This document shows positions 1-7,930 of a DNA stretch of 64,000 nt, piece by piece. The notes under the pieces are model-generated. The model saw only the letters and a program-made list of their open reading frames with translations, made no database searches and was not told the DNA's origin. Source of the stretch: Rhodospirillaceae bacterium SYSU D60007. GTDB lineage: Bacteria; Pseudomonadota; Alphaproteobacteria; Reyranellales; Reyranellaceae. Where the stretch lies: contig QOCQ01000009.1 of NCBI GenBank assembly GCA_003574685.1, forward strand, positions 124,001-188,000, in the 5' to 3' direction. Each line of letters starts with the position of its first letter. Position 1 is the first letter of the stretch. The translations under genes and the position numbers were made by a program.

Positions 1-119
1 CGTGCGGGCGGCGCCGGCCGGCCGCCATCGGCGAGCGTGAACAGCGCCACGATGCCGCCGACGCCCAGCAGCGCGATGAACCCGATGACCGCCAGAAGCC
101 CGACCAAAAACCGCCGCAT
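1..119 (-). CDS. N-terminus of a membrane/exported protein, probably signal peptide peptidase SppA (partial)
   Basis: Only the first 39 or so codons are inside the window; the gene runs off the left edge on the minus strand. It starts at the ATG at 119-117. The visible part begins MRRFLVGLLAVIGFIALLG, a short basic head followed by one strong hydrophobic segment of about 25 residues and then a Gly/Pro-rich linker. From memory, this leader resembles those of alphaproteobacterial S49-family SppA peptidases, which cut signal peptides left in the inner membrane. The catalytic domain is outside the window, so the family is a guess and only a membrane-anchored or exported protein is directly supported. 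Confidence 0.45.
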   Translation of the reverse strand, partial: MRRFLVGLLAVIGFIALLGVGGIVALFTLADGGRPAPPA

Positions 120-141
120 GCCTGCGTCTCCTCAGGACTTT

Positions 142-266
142 CCTTCCCCCGGAGGGGGAAGGTGGCGCGCCAGCGCCGGAAGGGGGATGCCTCAACCAGC
201 ACGACGCCGAACGTGTTGCACCATCCCCCTTCCGCCCTTCGGGCACCTTCCCCCTCCGGGGGAAGG
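142..266. repeat. Composite palindromic intergenic repeat, copy 1
   Basis: A 125-bp element. Each end is itself a hairpin (CCTTCCCCCGGAGGGGGAAGG on the left, the matching form on the right) and the two ends are inverted relative to each other. The core holds the submotifs GCGCCGGAAGGGGGATGCC and TGTTGCACCATCCCCCTTCC. It lies between the SppA-like start and the permease gene. Related copies occur at 6621, 16346, 24110, 36165 and 50419. Transcribed, it could fold into a long cruciform RNA and may act as a terminator or mRNA stabiliser, in the manner of REP/BIME elements; that role is inferred. Confidence 0.85.
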
Positions 267-310
267 CCGACCGTAGTGGCGAATAGTGTCGGATGCCAGC
301 GTGCCTCTGT

Positions 311-1237
311 TCAACGTTCTGCCCTCGGGTCGAGGGCGTCTTGCAGGCCGTCGCCGACGAAGTTGAAGGCGATGACCGTGATTAAGATCATCAGGCCAGG
401 CCACAGAGCCAGCAGCGGCGCGCTCCAGACGAAATCCTGCGCGCCGGTCAGCATGTTGCCCCAGCTCGCATGCGGCGGCTGCACGCCCAGGCCGAGGAAG
501 CTCAGCACCGATTCGAACAGCACGATATTGCCCACTGACAGCGTGGTCGCGACCACGATCGGCGAGGCCGCGTTGGGCAGGATGTGGCGGAACATCAGCC
601 GCAGCGGCGAGGCACCCAGTGCGGTCGCGGCGCGCACGAAGTCGCGCGCTTTCAGCGACAGCGTCTCGGCGCGTACGAGGCGCGCCACGGTGGTCCAGCC
701 CGTCAGCGCCACGATGACGATGATGCGATAGAGCGAGAGCTGGTCGGACTGCGCCACTTCGGCGGGCACGCCCAGCTTGGTGACATCGACCGCCGCGAGC
801 ACGATCAGCAGCGGCAGTAGCGGCAGCGCGATGACGCCGTCGGTGAGCCGCATCAGCAGCGAGTCGAGCCGGCCACCGACGAAGCCGGCCACCACGCCGA
901 TGGCCGCGCCGATCACGGCCGACAGCAGCGCCGCCGCCAGCGCCACCAGCAGCGAGACACGTCCGCCCTGCAGCAGGCGCTGGAAGACGTCGCGCCCGAC
1001 ATCGTCGGTGCCCAGCCAGTGGCGCGCCGAGGGTGGCTCCAGTCGCGCCAGCAGGTCGGTGGCGGTGGGGTCGATGCCGCGCCAGGCAGCGATCCAGGGA
1101 CCGGCCATGGCGAGCGCCGCCAGCAGCACCAGCAGCGCCAGCGACCACAAAGCCAGCCGGTGGGCGCAGAAGCGCCGCCATGCGCGCTGCCCCGGTGTGC
1201 GTGCGCCCGCTATCTCCAGAACGGTGCCGGCCGTCAT
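311..1237 (-). CDS. ABC transporter permease, DppC/OppC type
   Basis: 308-residue inner-membrane permease of a peptide/nickel-type ABC importer. A hydrophobic segment at residues 28-48 is followed by the typical GTDDVGRDVFQRLL motif at 77-90 and then further membrane segments. The cytoplasmic EAA loop that docks the ATPase is at about 206-222 (ATALGASPLRLMFRHILPN). The C-terminal FVGDGLQDALDPR is typical of the C-type partner. It overlaps the end of the upstream permease gene by 4 bp (ATGA), so the two are translationally coupled. The substrate cannot be told from sequence. No ATPase gene of this system is visible; it may lie elsewhere. Confidence 0.93.
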   Translation of the reverse strand: MTAGTVLEIAGARTPGQRAWRRFCAHRLALWSLALLVLLAALAMAGPWIAAWRGIDPTATDLLARLEPPSARHWLGTDDVGRDVFQRLLQGGRVSLLVALAAALLSAVIGAAIGVVAGFVGGRLDSLLMRLTDGVIALPLLPLLIVLAAVDVTKLGVPAEVAQSDQLSLYRIIVIVALTGWTTVARLVRAETLSLKARDFVRAATALGASPLRLMFRHILPNAASPIVVATTLSVGNIVLFESVLSFLGLGVQPPHASWGNMLTGAQDFVWSAPLLALWPGLMILITVIAFNFVGDGLQDALDPRAER

Positions 1238-2184
1238 CGCTCGCCCTGCAGGCGCACGCGCGGATCAAGCCACGCGTAGCCGAGATCGGCCAGCAGGCTG
1301 CCTGCCAGGGTTGCCGCGGTCGCCAGCAGCAGGCCGACCAGCGCCAGATTGTAGTCATTGCCCATGATGGCGTCGTAGATCGCCTTGCCCATGCCCGGCC
1401 GCGCGAACATGGTCTCGGTGATCAGGGCGCCCGAGAACAGGCCGCCAAACGACAGCGCCAGCACGGTGAGCGTGGGTGCGAGCGCGCCGCGCAAGGCATG
1501 GCGGCGCACCACGTCGCGCTCGGACAGACCCTTCGCCCGCGCCGTGCGGATATGGTCCTGCCGCATCACCTCGATGGTGGCGGCGCGCACGAAGCGGGTG
1601 TAGTGCCCGACATGCGTCAGCACCAGCACGGCCACCGGCATCAGCAGGTGGCGCATGCCGTCGAGCAATCCTTCGCCGGTACCGCTGGCGGGCAGCCAGC
1701 CCAGCAGCACCGCGAACAGCATGATCAGCAACAGCGCCAGCCAGAAGGGCGGCACGGAAATGCCGGCGAAGCACAGCAGGTTGACGCTGTAGTCCGCCGC
1801 CGAGCGCGGCCGGCGCGCGGCCAGCATGCCGATCGGCAGGGCGATCGCGGCTGACACCAGAAGCGACACGCCCATCAGCAGCAGCGTGTCGGCCAGCCGC
1901 GGCAGCAGCACCTCCAGCACCGGCCGCGAAAAGGAGCGCGAATAGCCGAGATCACCCCCCAGCGCCGCGCCCAGCCAGCTCAGGTAGCGGGCGGGCAGGG
2001 GCCGGTCGATGCCGTAGAGCGCGCGCAGCCGGGCGACATCCTCCGCCGTCATATGGGGATCGCCGGCGATCATCAGGTCCACGGGATCGCCCGGCATCAG
2101 CCCGATCAGGCCGAACACCACGGCGCTCATCAGCAGCAGCACGGCCAGCATCTCCGCGAGCCGGCCGGCGAGGTAGCGGATCAT
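1234..2184 (-). CDS. ABC transporter permease, DppB/OppB type
   Basis: 316-residue inner-membrane permease, the B-type partner of the next gene. It starts MIRYLAGRLAEMLAVLLLMS, with the first membrane helix at about 8-30, then the conserved LMPGDPVDLM motif and the periplasmic region with YGIDRPLPARYLSWLG near 57-72. The EAA loop is at about 213-235 (ARAKGLSERDVVRRHALRG). The C-terminus has the usual LADLGYAWLDPRVR. Length and motifs match the family. It is followed, with a 4-bp overlap, by the DppC-type gene, and preceded by a GNAT gene 19 bp away, so all probably share one transcript started at the binding-protein gene. Confidence 0.93.
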   Translation of the reverse strand: MIRYLAGRLAEMLAVLLLMSAVVFGLIGLMPGDPVDLMIAGDPHMTAEDVARLRALYGIDRPLPARYLSWLGAALGGDLGYSRSFSRPVLEVLLPRLADTLLLMGVSLLVSAAIALPIGMLAARRPRSAADYSVNLLCFAGISVPPFWLALLLIMLFAVLLGWLPASGTGEGLLDGMRHLLMPVAVLVLTHVGHYTRFVRAATIEVMRQDHIRTARAKGLSERDVVRRHALRGALAPTLTVLALSFGGLFSGALITETMFARPGMGKAIYDAIMGNDYNLALVGLLLATAATLAGSLLADLGYAWLDPRVRLQGER

Positions 2185-2203
2185 GGCGGCGCGTCGGGTC
2201 CGG

Positions 2204-2782
2204 CTAGTAGCGCAGGCGCCGCTCGAGGCCGGCCTTCACCGCCGGCCAGTCGGCGTCGGTGACGCTGAAGTACACCGAGTCGCGCACGTGGCCGTCGGCG
2301 AGAATCATGTGGCGGCGGAAGGTGCCTTCCTCGACGGCACCCAGTCGCGCGAGCGCGTCGCGGCTGCGCTGGTTGCGGCTGTCTGTCTTGTACTCGACGC
2401 GGTTCCAGCCCAGCGTCTCGAACACGTGACGCATCAGCAGCAGCTTGCACTCGGGGTTGACTTCGGAGGCCCATACGGCGTGGGCGTACCAGGTGGAGCC
2501 GATCTCCAGACGCTTGTGGGCCGGTTCGATCGCCATATAGCGCGTGCTGCCGACAAGGCTTTCGTCGCGCAGCAGGCACACGGCGAACGGCAGCTCGCGG
2601 CCGGCGTCGCGTTCGCGCAGAGCGCGGTCGAACCAGGGATCGAAGTCAGGGCCCAGCGCCGAGGCCGTGAACGCCCAGATGCGCGGATCCTGCGCCGCCG
2701 GCCGCAACGTCTCGCGATGCCGCTCCTCCAGCGGCTCCAGCCGCACGTAGCGGCCCGTCAGCGTGACTGCGTCAATGGACAT
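2204..2782 (-). CDS. GNAT-family N-acetyltransferase (RimJ/RimL-like)
   Basis: 192-residue single-domain acetyltransferase. The N-terminus VTLTGRYVRLEPLEERH is the common opening of the RimJ/RimL-like group. The acetyl-CoA pocket region follows the strand GSTRYMAI and includes NPECKLLLMRHVFETLGWNR, then NQRSRDALARLGAVEEG and RDSVYFSVTDADWPAV at the end, all in the expected order. Members acetylate protein N-termini, antibiotics or small amines using acetyl-CoA; the substrate here is unknown. It sits inside a peptide-type ABC transporter cluster, between binding protein and permeases, which hints that the substrate may be related to the imported compound. That link is inference. Confidence 0.85.
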   Translation of the reverse strand: MSIDAVTLTGRYVRLEPLEERHRETLRPAAQDPRIWAFTASALGPDFDPWFDRALRERDAGRELPFAVCLLRDESLVGSTRYMAIEPAHKRLEIGSTWYAHAVWASEVNPECKLLLMRHVFETLGWNRVEYKTDSRNQRSRDALARLGAVEEGTFRRHMILADGHVRDSVYFSVTDADWPAVKAGLERRLRY

Positions 2783-2810
2783 GGCGTGATGACCCGTTCA
2801 TCGTGGAACT

Positions 2811-3017
2811 AGCCTTCATGGTGAGCTTGTAGAACCATGCCCCTCGACAAGCTCGGGGTGAAGACAGAGAAGCCTTCATGGTGAGCTTGTCGAACCATGC
2901 CCCTCGACAAGCTCGGGGTGAAGACAGAGAAGCCTTCATGGTGAGCTTGTCGAACCATGAAGGCGTCGCACAGCGGGAGTGCGGGTCGCTTCATGGTTCG
3001 ACAAGCTCACCATGAAG
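2811..3017. repeat. 60-bp tandem repeat ending in an inverted copy
   Basis: Two complete 60-bp units (2811-2870 and 2871-2930, differing at one base) and a 29-bp partial third unit (2931-2959) stand head to tail. An inverted copy of the unit's left part (CTTCATGGTTCGACAAGCTC and following) lies at 2989-3017, so the last part can form a long hairpin. Each unit contains both GGTGAGCTTGTCGAACCATG and CCTCGACAAGCTCGGGGTGA. Repeats with this core are widespread in bacterial genomes and often read as spurious peptides such as MVRQAHHEG. It fills the gap between the GNAT gene and the binding-protein gene. Confidence 0.9.
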
Positions 3018-3056
3018 CGGCTGTCTGCTGCGGAAGGTCGCCCTGATTCCATGCTC

Positions 3057-4730
3057 CTACCGCCCATCGGCTTCCCAGCGCCATTCCTCGACCCAGAGGG
3101 TGGAGGCGTTGAGGTGGCCGGTGGGGCGTACGCCCTTGAGCTGTTTGGGGAAGACGAAGGCGTCGGTGCGGAAGTAGAGCGGCAGGGCGGGCAGATCCTC
3201 GGTGTAGATGCGCTGGATCTCGGCGAACAGCGCCTTGCGCTTGCCGGCATCGAGTTCGATCTCCGCTGCGTCCAGCACGCGATCCATGTCAGGGTTGCGG
3301 TAGCCGCCGCTGTTCTGGCCGCTCCAGCCATTGCTCTCGTCGGGGATCTCCTCCGAATGCAGCGTGGTGCGCGGCACGCTTTGCGGCGCCGATACCCAGG
3401 CATACATGGCAAGCCCGCCGTATCGGCGTTTGCGTACGGTCTCGCCGAAGAAGACGCGCGGCGGCTCGACCTTGAGACGCACATCGATGCCGAGCTGCTT
3501 CCACTGGCTCTGCAGAACCTGCTGCACCTGCTCGCGGATGCGATTGCCGGCGGTCGTCGCCAGCTCGATCGTCAGCCGCTCGCCTTTCGCGTTGTGCCGG
3601 ATGCCGCCCCGGATGTCGCTGTAGCCTGCTTCATCGAGCAGCTTGCGGGCGGCGGCCGCGTCATAGGCATAGTGGCGCGCGCCGGGGCTGTACATCGGGT
3701 CGAGTGGATTGATGCTGCTGTGCGCCACCGGCTGCTTGCCGTCGAACAGCCGCTGCGAGATCGCCTCGCGGTTGATCCCGTGCAACAGGGCCTGGCGCAC
3801 GCGGCGGTCGGCGAGCAGGGAATTGTCGAGATTGACGTCGATGTGCTCGTAGACGAGGCCGGGCTTGTAGACGACGTCGAACCGGTCCTTGTGGCGCTTC
3901 TCGAAGGCCAGCGCCTGGTCGAGTGACAGGCCCAGCTCGCCGATCACGTAGTCGACCGAACCGGACAGCAGGTTGGCTTCCAGGGCCGCGGTGTTCTCGA
4001 CGATACGAAAGACGATGCGCTTGAACTGCGGCGCCTTGCCCGGCCAGGCGGGGTTGCGCTCCAGCTCGATGGATGCGCCGGGCACGGTCCTGGCGATGCG
4101 GTAAGGGCCGAACCACAGCGCTGCGTTGGTGGTATCGGTCTCGTATTTCGACTTGTTGCGGTACTCGGCAGGGCTGGCCTCGAAGACCGGGCGCTCGATA
4201 TGCGCCGGCAGCAGGCGGAAATCGCCGACGCTGGCATATTCAAAGGTGACGCGATCGACGTGGAACGTGAAGGTATGGTCATCCCGGATGTCGAGCTTGC
4301 GGATGCGGCGGTAGCCTTCCGCGGCGGCGACGCCCGACTGCGGATGCTTGCCGACCTCCATCGTGAAGGCGACATCCCGTGTCGTGACGGGCGTGCCGTC
4401 GCCCCACTTGATATCCGGCCGCAGGGTGTAGGTGACGGCGATACCACGTTTGCCCGCCGCGTACTCCTCGATGACGGCGCGGCCGTTCTCCAGCGTCGGC
4501 AGCTCCGTGCACAGCAGGCAGACCAGCTTCCAGTCCGGATCGTAGGCGGTGATCGGCCGCGAGGTCATGTTCTCGACCAGCGTCTTGGCCAGCATCGAGC
4601 CGATATTGGGATTGAAGGACGAGGGATACTGCGTCATCCCGATCACGAGCTCGTCCTTCGCAGACGCAGGTAGCGTCCCCGCCGACACGGCAGCCGCGAG
4701 CAGCAGGGCAACAAGGCGGCGAACGATCAC
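3057..4730 (-). CDS. ABC transporter substrate-binding protein, family 5 (peptide/nickel type)
   Basis: 557-residue periplasmic binding protein of the SBP_bac_5 type. A signal peptide covers about residues 1-24 (VALLLAAAVSAGTLPASA). The mature part has the expected order: YTLRPDIKWGDGTPVTTRDV near 110-130, the bilobed body, then RQALLHGINREAISQRLFDG and the C-terminal ALPLYFRTDAFVFPKQLKG. Proteins of this family deliver oligopeptides, opines, nickel or sugars to DppB/DppC-like permeases. It is first in a minus-strand cluster with GNAT and two permeases. A tandem repeat and 270 bp separate it from the GNAT gene, so expression may drop after it. No ATPase is visible. Confidence 0.92.
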   Translation of the reverse strand: MIVRRLVALLLAAAVSAGTLPASAKDELVIGMTQYPSSFNPNIGSMLAKTLVENMTSRPITAYDPDWKLVCLLCTELPTLENGRAVIEEYAAGKRGIAVTYTLRPDIKWGDGTPVTTRDVAFTMEVGKHPQSGVAAAEGYRRIRKLDIRDDHTFTFHVDRVTFEYASVGDFRLLPAHIERPVFEASPAEYRNKSKYETDTTNAALWFGPYRIARTVPGASIELERNPAWPGKAPQFKRIVFRIVENTAALEANLLSGSVDYVIGELGLSLDQALAFEKRHKDRFDVVYKPGLVYEHIDVNLDNSLLADRRVRQALLHGINREAISQRLFDGKQPVAHSSINPLDPMYSPGARHYAYDAAAARKLLDEAGYSDIRGGIRHNAKGERLTIELATTAGNRIREQVQQVLQSQWKQLGIDVRLKVEPPRVFFGETVRKRRYGGLAMYAWVSAPQSVPRTTLHSEEIPDESNGWSGQNSGGYRNPDMDRVLDAAEIELDAGKRKALFAEIQRIYTEDLPALPLYFRTDAFVFPKQLKGVRPTGHLNASTLWVEEWRWEADGR

Positions 4731-4744
4731 ACGGCCTCCCTTCC

Positions 4745-4833
4745 TGTCATCCCGAGCGCAGCGAGGGATCTTTCGTTCAGCGGTGCGGTGACGCGCGTTC
4801 GCCGAAAGGCCCCTCGCTGCGCTCGGGATGACA
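4745..4833. repeat. Perfect 23-bp inverted repeat (dispersed-repeat type)
   Basis: TGTCATCCCGAGCGCAGCGA plus GGG at 4745-4767 is matched exactly, in inverted orientation, at 4811-4833, with 43 bp between the arms. Similar arms (TGTCATCCCGAGCG...) occur as dispersed repeats in many unrelated bacterial genomes. Here it lies upstream of the peptide-binding-protein gene and downstream of the terminase-like gene, where a hairpin could end transcription from either side. There is no T-run, so a terminator role is only possible. Confidence 0.85.
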
Positions 4834-4856
4834 CATGGGACACTAGCGCGGATTGC

Positions 4857-5621
4857 TCATGCGGCGTTACCCAGAAGCGGGTTCAGCCTGCGCGCATATT
4901 GCCGTCCGTAGACGTGGTCGGCGATCGCAAGGATCGGAACCCGGGCCGGAACGGAGACAGCCGGAGACAGACCCGCGGCTTGGGCGCGAACTGAGACAGC
5001 CGGAGACAGAAGCAGGGGTCGGGCGCGAACGGAGACAGTCGGAGACAGAACTGGAGCGCAGACAGTTGGAGACAGAGCCGACGGCAGGGCCGGAGCGGAG
5101 ACAGTGGGAGACAGAACGCGGGGCCTGGGAGGAGCGGAGACAGTCGGAGACAAATCCGGCGGGGCCGCAACGGAGACAGTCGGAGACATTTGGCGCAAGG
5201 CTTCTTCGCGTTCCCGCACCGCCGCCTCGCGCTGCTCCACCGCCTTCAGCCGCCTGGCGAGCTGCGCCTCGGCGACGCGCAGCGATTCCTGCTGGTTGGG
5301 AGACGGCCGGCGACGCTGCAAGAGCAGCATCAGGAGGCGGTCGTTGTAGCTCCTGAACGAGCCGACCTGCTTGCCGCGGTAGAATACCGGCTTCTCGACA
5401 CCCTCGAGCGCCCGCCGCAGCGCCTCGTCCTCTATGGCCTCGGTGGCCGCGGTCGTTGCATCATCCCATTGCTCGGCGAAGTCGGCATACCGCCGCCGCC
5501 ATTTATAGAGGAGCGTGCGATTGACGCCTGCGGTCTCGGCCGCCGCGCTGACCGACAGGCCCTTTTCGGTAGCCGCAATGAACCTGGCCCGCTTGCCGCG
5601 CGCCGCTGCCTCACGCTTCAT
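4857..5621 (-). CDS. Terminase-small-subunit-like HTH protein with 13-residue tandem repeats
   Basis: 254 residues, starting at the ATG at 5621 (MKREAAARGKRARF). Residues 10-45 form a helix-turn-helix (KGLSVSAAAETAGVNRTLLY), followed by EALRRALEGVEKPVFYRGKQ and SYNDRLLMLLLQRRRP, the arrangement seen in many phage small-terminase-like proteins of alphaproteobacteria. A coiled-coil stretch (about 110-155) follows, then a tail of seven LSPTVSA-type units at 13-residue spacing. No other phage gene is nearby, so it is probably a stranded or domesticated gene. DNA binding is supported by the HTH; a packaging role here is not. An upstream extension of the frame to 5750 would run into pyrE and is not chosen. 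Confidence 0.65.
   Translation of the reverse strand: MKREAAARGKRARFIAATEKGLSVSAAAETAGVNRTLLYKWRRRYADFAEQWDDATTAATEAIEDEALRRALEGVEKPVFYRGKQVGSFRSYNDRLLMLLLQRRRPSPNQQESLRVAEAQLARRLKAVEQREAAVREREEALRQMSPTVSVAAPPDLSPTVSAPPRPRVLSPTVSAPALPSALSPTVCAPVLSPTVSVRARPLLLSPAVSVRAQAAGLSPAVSVPARVPILAIADHVYGRQYARRLNPLLGNAA
4952..5188. repeat. Intragenic degenerate tandem repeat (39-bp period)
   Basis: Seven copies of a CGGAGACAGYCGGAGACA-like motif start at 4952, 4991, 5030, 5057, 5096, 5135 and 5171. The spacings are 39, 39, 27, 39, 39 and 36 bp, all multiples of three, so the array stays in frame and codes the Ser-Pro-Thr-Val-Ser tail of the terminase-like protein. This codon-locked spacing argues for a protein repeat that grows and shrinks by slippage or recombination, not a CRISPR array. 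Confidence 0.85.
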
Positions 5622-5685
5622 CTTCGCACTCCTGCCTAACGAGGAATGCGGCCTATGAATACCTGATCTTATGAAAAAATCAAGC

Positions 5686-6534
5686 CTACCGCGTGGCGCT
5701 GGCCGGGGTCGGCGGGCGCACGGCACCGGCCGGGGGATTGCGGCCGCCATGCGCGGCGGACCAGGAGTCGGGGGCGTTCAGGAAGGCGCGGGTTTCCGCC
5801 AGACCCTTTTCGTCGAACAGCCGATAGCGTTCGGCCGCATCAAGCACGTCCCACCAGGTGGCAAGCGCGTGCAGCTTCACCCCCATGGCGGCCAGCACAT
5901 CGACGCTCTGCTGGAAGATGCCGTAGTGAAAGACGACGAAGCAATCCGTCACCCGGGCATCAGCCTTGCGCAGGGCATCGATGAACATCACCTTGCTGCC
6001 GCCGTCGGTAGCCAAATCCTCGACCAGCAGGACGCGCTGGCCGGGTTTCAGCTCACCCTCGATCTGAGCCATGCGCCCGAACCCTTTGGGCTGCTTGCGT
6101 ACATAGACCATCGGCTTTTTGGCGGCGGCGGCGATAAAGGCGGCAAAGGGGATGCCAGCCGTTTCGCCGCCAGCCACGACATCGATCTTCGACCAGCCGA
6201 TCTCCTCGCCGACCAGCTTGTGCGCGTGCGCCATGATCCGGGCCCGCGCTTCGGGGTAGGAAATGATCTTGCGGCAGTCGATGTAGACCGGGCTGGCCCG
6301 TCCGGATGTGAAGATGAAGGGGTTTTCCGGCCGGCAATGGACGGCCTTGATGTCGAGCAGAAGCCGCGCCGTATCGCGGGCGGCGGGGCTGTTGCCGTGA
6401 CGGCCGTTGACCCTGCCGGCGGGCGCCGCCGCGGCGCGGACAGCGGTCTTGACAACCGCCTTCCCGGCAGCGTTCCGGCGCACAGGCTTTTTCTCCGCCG
6501 CTGGCCGCGATTTTGTCTTTCGTTTTGGCGCCAT
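5686..6534 (-). CDS. pyrE: Orotate phosphoribosyltransferase
   Basis: 282 residues. PyrE transfers the phosphoribosyl group of PRPP to orotate, giving OMP in pyrimidine synthesis. The body from about residue 50 shows FIFTSGRASPVYIDCRKIIS (substrate loop), VVAGGETAGIPFAAFIA, VYVRKQPKGFGRMAQIEG (catalytic Lys loop) and the PRPP-binding VLLVEDLATDGGSK at 168-181. The first 50 residues are an extra Lys/Arg/Ala-rich extension absent from typical 210-230-residue PyrE. No other ATG offers a shorter complete protein, so the extension is probably real. The tail from about 260 is Pro/Ala-rich and likely unstructured. Monocistronic. Confidence 0.93.
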   Translation of the reverse strand: MAPKRKTKSRPAAEKKPVRRNAAGKAVVKTAVRAAAAPAGRVNGRHGNSPAARDTARLLLDIKAVHCRPENPFIFTSGRASPVYIDCRKIISYPEARARIMAHAHKLVGEEIGWSKIDVVAGGETAGIPFAAFIAAAAKKPMVYVRKQPKGFGRMAQIEGELKPGQRVLLVEDLATDGGSKVMFIDALRKADARVTDCFVVFHYGIFQQSVDVLAAMGVKLHALATWWDVLDAAERYRLFDEKGLAETRAFLNAPDSWSAAHGGRNPPAGAVRPPTPASATR

Positions 6535-6620
6535 GAACTGGTCCCCGCCGATGCCCCCAAATGCCGGCGACGCTATCTACCGTCCGGCTGGAAAGGCCGC
6601 AAGTCGTGCGCCGGGTTTGT

Positions 6621-6743
6621 CCTTCCCCCGGAGGAGGGGGAAGGTGCCCGAAGGGCGGAAGGGGGATCTCGCAACAGGCACCATGCTTGTTGAGGCATCC
6701 CCCTTCCGGCGCTGGCGCGCCACCTTCCCTCTCCGGGGGAAGG
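6621..6743. repeat. Composite palindromic intergenic repeat, copy 2
   Basis: 123 bp between the divergent side of pyrE and the end of the binding-protein gene. It has the same terminal hairpins as copy 1 (CCTTCCCCCGGAGGAGGGGG on the left, one base triplet longer; CCTTCCCTCTCCGGGGGAAGG on the right, with one change). The core is in the opposite orientation to copy 1 (AAGGGGGAT...GCATCCCCCTTCCGGCGC). Confidence 0.85.
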
Positions 6744-6760
6744 AAAACCGGCCTGCACGG

Positions 6761-7927
6761 TCACGGCGGGAAGGTGTAGCGGGAGACGATGGCGGGCACC
6801 CGGCTGGTGCCGTCGTAGCACACGATCAGCGCGTCATGGGCCATGTTGCCCTTGCCGTCGGAGTAGTAGTCGGTGGCCAGGCCGCTCCAGCGCATCGCGG
6901 ACAGGCGGGCGCGCACGGACTCGCCCGTGACCGCGCCCGCACCGCCGGCTTTCACGATCTCGCCGATCGCTGCGTCGAGCATGTGGACGGCATCATACTC
7001 GGCCACGGCAAAGGCATCCGGATCGCCCTGGTGCTCGCGTCGCCAGGCAGCCACGAAATCGCGCATCTGTGCATTGTCGGTAACGGCCGCTGGCATTGCC
7101 GCCGTCTCGGCGCAGACGCCCTTCAGCTCGACAGGCTCCAGTAAGGCCGCCGTGGCGGGCTGGGCCATCGCCGAACCCGCGATGATGGGCAGGGCCGGCG
7201 CCAGGGTGCGGGCCTGGCGGATGGCAAGCGCCGTGGACTGCGAATGCAGATGCAGCACCAGCGCGTCGGCCTGCGCGGCCTGCGCGCGGGCGATCATGGG
7301 CGCGATGTCGTTGACGCTGGCGGCGATGCCTTCTTCCAGCACCGGCTTGACGCCCAGCTCGGCGAAAGTACGCGCCAGCGCCTCGCGGCCGGACTGGCCA
7401 TAGGCGGTGGTCTGGTAGATCACGGCGGGCCGTTTCGCGCCGGCCTTCTCGATGACGTATTTGGCATGCGCCACCTTCACGGTGCCGTCGCCGGGAAAGA
7501 ACCGGAAGAACCAGGGATTGCCCATCTCCGACAGCCGCGCCGTACCCGAAGGGGTGAGCACAGGTGTCTTCGCTTCTGCGGCCAGCGGCAGCAGCGCCAG
7601 CATCTGCGTGCCCAGGATCGGCCCCAGCGCGGCCACCGGCGGCCGTACGCCGTCGCGCACCTCCTTGTCGCGGAAGGCGCGCTGCCAGGCGGTCGCCGCG
7701 CCTTCCGGGCTGGTGCCGGTGTCGATGATGTCGGGGACAAAGCGGGTGCGGGCTTCGCGGATGGCGAGCAGGGCGCCGTCGCGCTGGCTCTTTCCTTCAA
7801 GCGCAACGAAGCCGGTCAGCGGCACCAGCAGGGGCAGGCGGAAGGCCGGCCGCTCCTGCGCCCGCACGATAGCGGGCGCACTGGCGACGAGCGCGGCGGC
7901 GCCTGACAGCAGATTGCGCCGGCGCAT
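6761..7927 (-). CDS. ABC transporter substrate-binding protein, branched-chain-amino-acid type
   Basis: 388-residue periplasmic binding protein of the LivK/Peripla_BP_6 type. A leader MRRRNLLSGAAALVASAPAI has a twin-arginine-like start and an AQE cleavage region near residue 24. The mature protein opens with FRLPLLVPLTGFVALEGKSQ, then YVIEKAGAKRPAVIYQTTAYG and DALVLHLHSQSTA, the normal order of the two lobes. The C-terminal third has the AAIGEIVKAGG helix. The start lies 3 bp after the end of the upstream gamma-glutamyltransferase gene, so they form one operon; amino acids or amides freed by the transferase could be the ligand. No permease genes adjoin it. Confidence 0.88.
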   Translation of the reverse strand: MRRRNLLSGAAALVASAPAIVRAQERPAFRLPLLVPLTGFVALEGKSQRDGALLAIREARTRFVPDIIDTGTSPEGAATAWQRAFRDKEVRDGVRPPVAALGPILGTQMLALLPLAAEAKTPVLTPSGTARLSEMGNPWFFRFFPGDGTVKVAHAKYVIEKAGAKRPAVIYQTTAYGQSGREALARTFAELGVKPVLEEGIAASVNDIAPMIARAQAAQADALVLHLHSQSTALAIRQARTLAPALPIIAGSAMAQPATAALLEPVELKGVCAETAAMPAAVTDNAQMRDFVAAWRREHQGDPDAFAVAEYDAVHMLDAAIGEIVKAGGAGAVTGESVRARLSAMRWSGLATDYYSDGKGNMAHDALIVCYDGTSRVPAIVSRYTFPP

Positions 7928-7930
7928 CGC

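Noticed and set aside
4952-5188. CRISPR-like array of short repeats
   Set aside because: Units are 18 bp with spacings of 27-39 bp that are all multiples of three, inside an open frame; spacers are not unique sequences.
6573-6821. Short frames reading MVQHLRRRA-like peptides in several places
   Set aside because: They are translations of the composite repeat, not genes.
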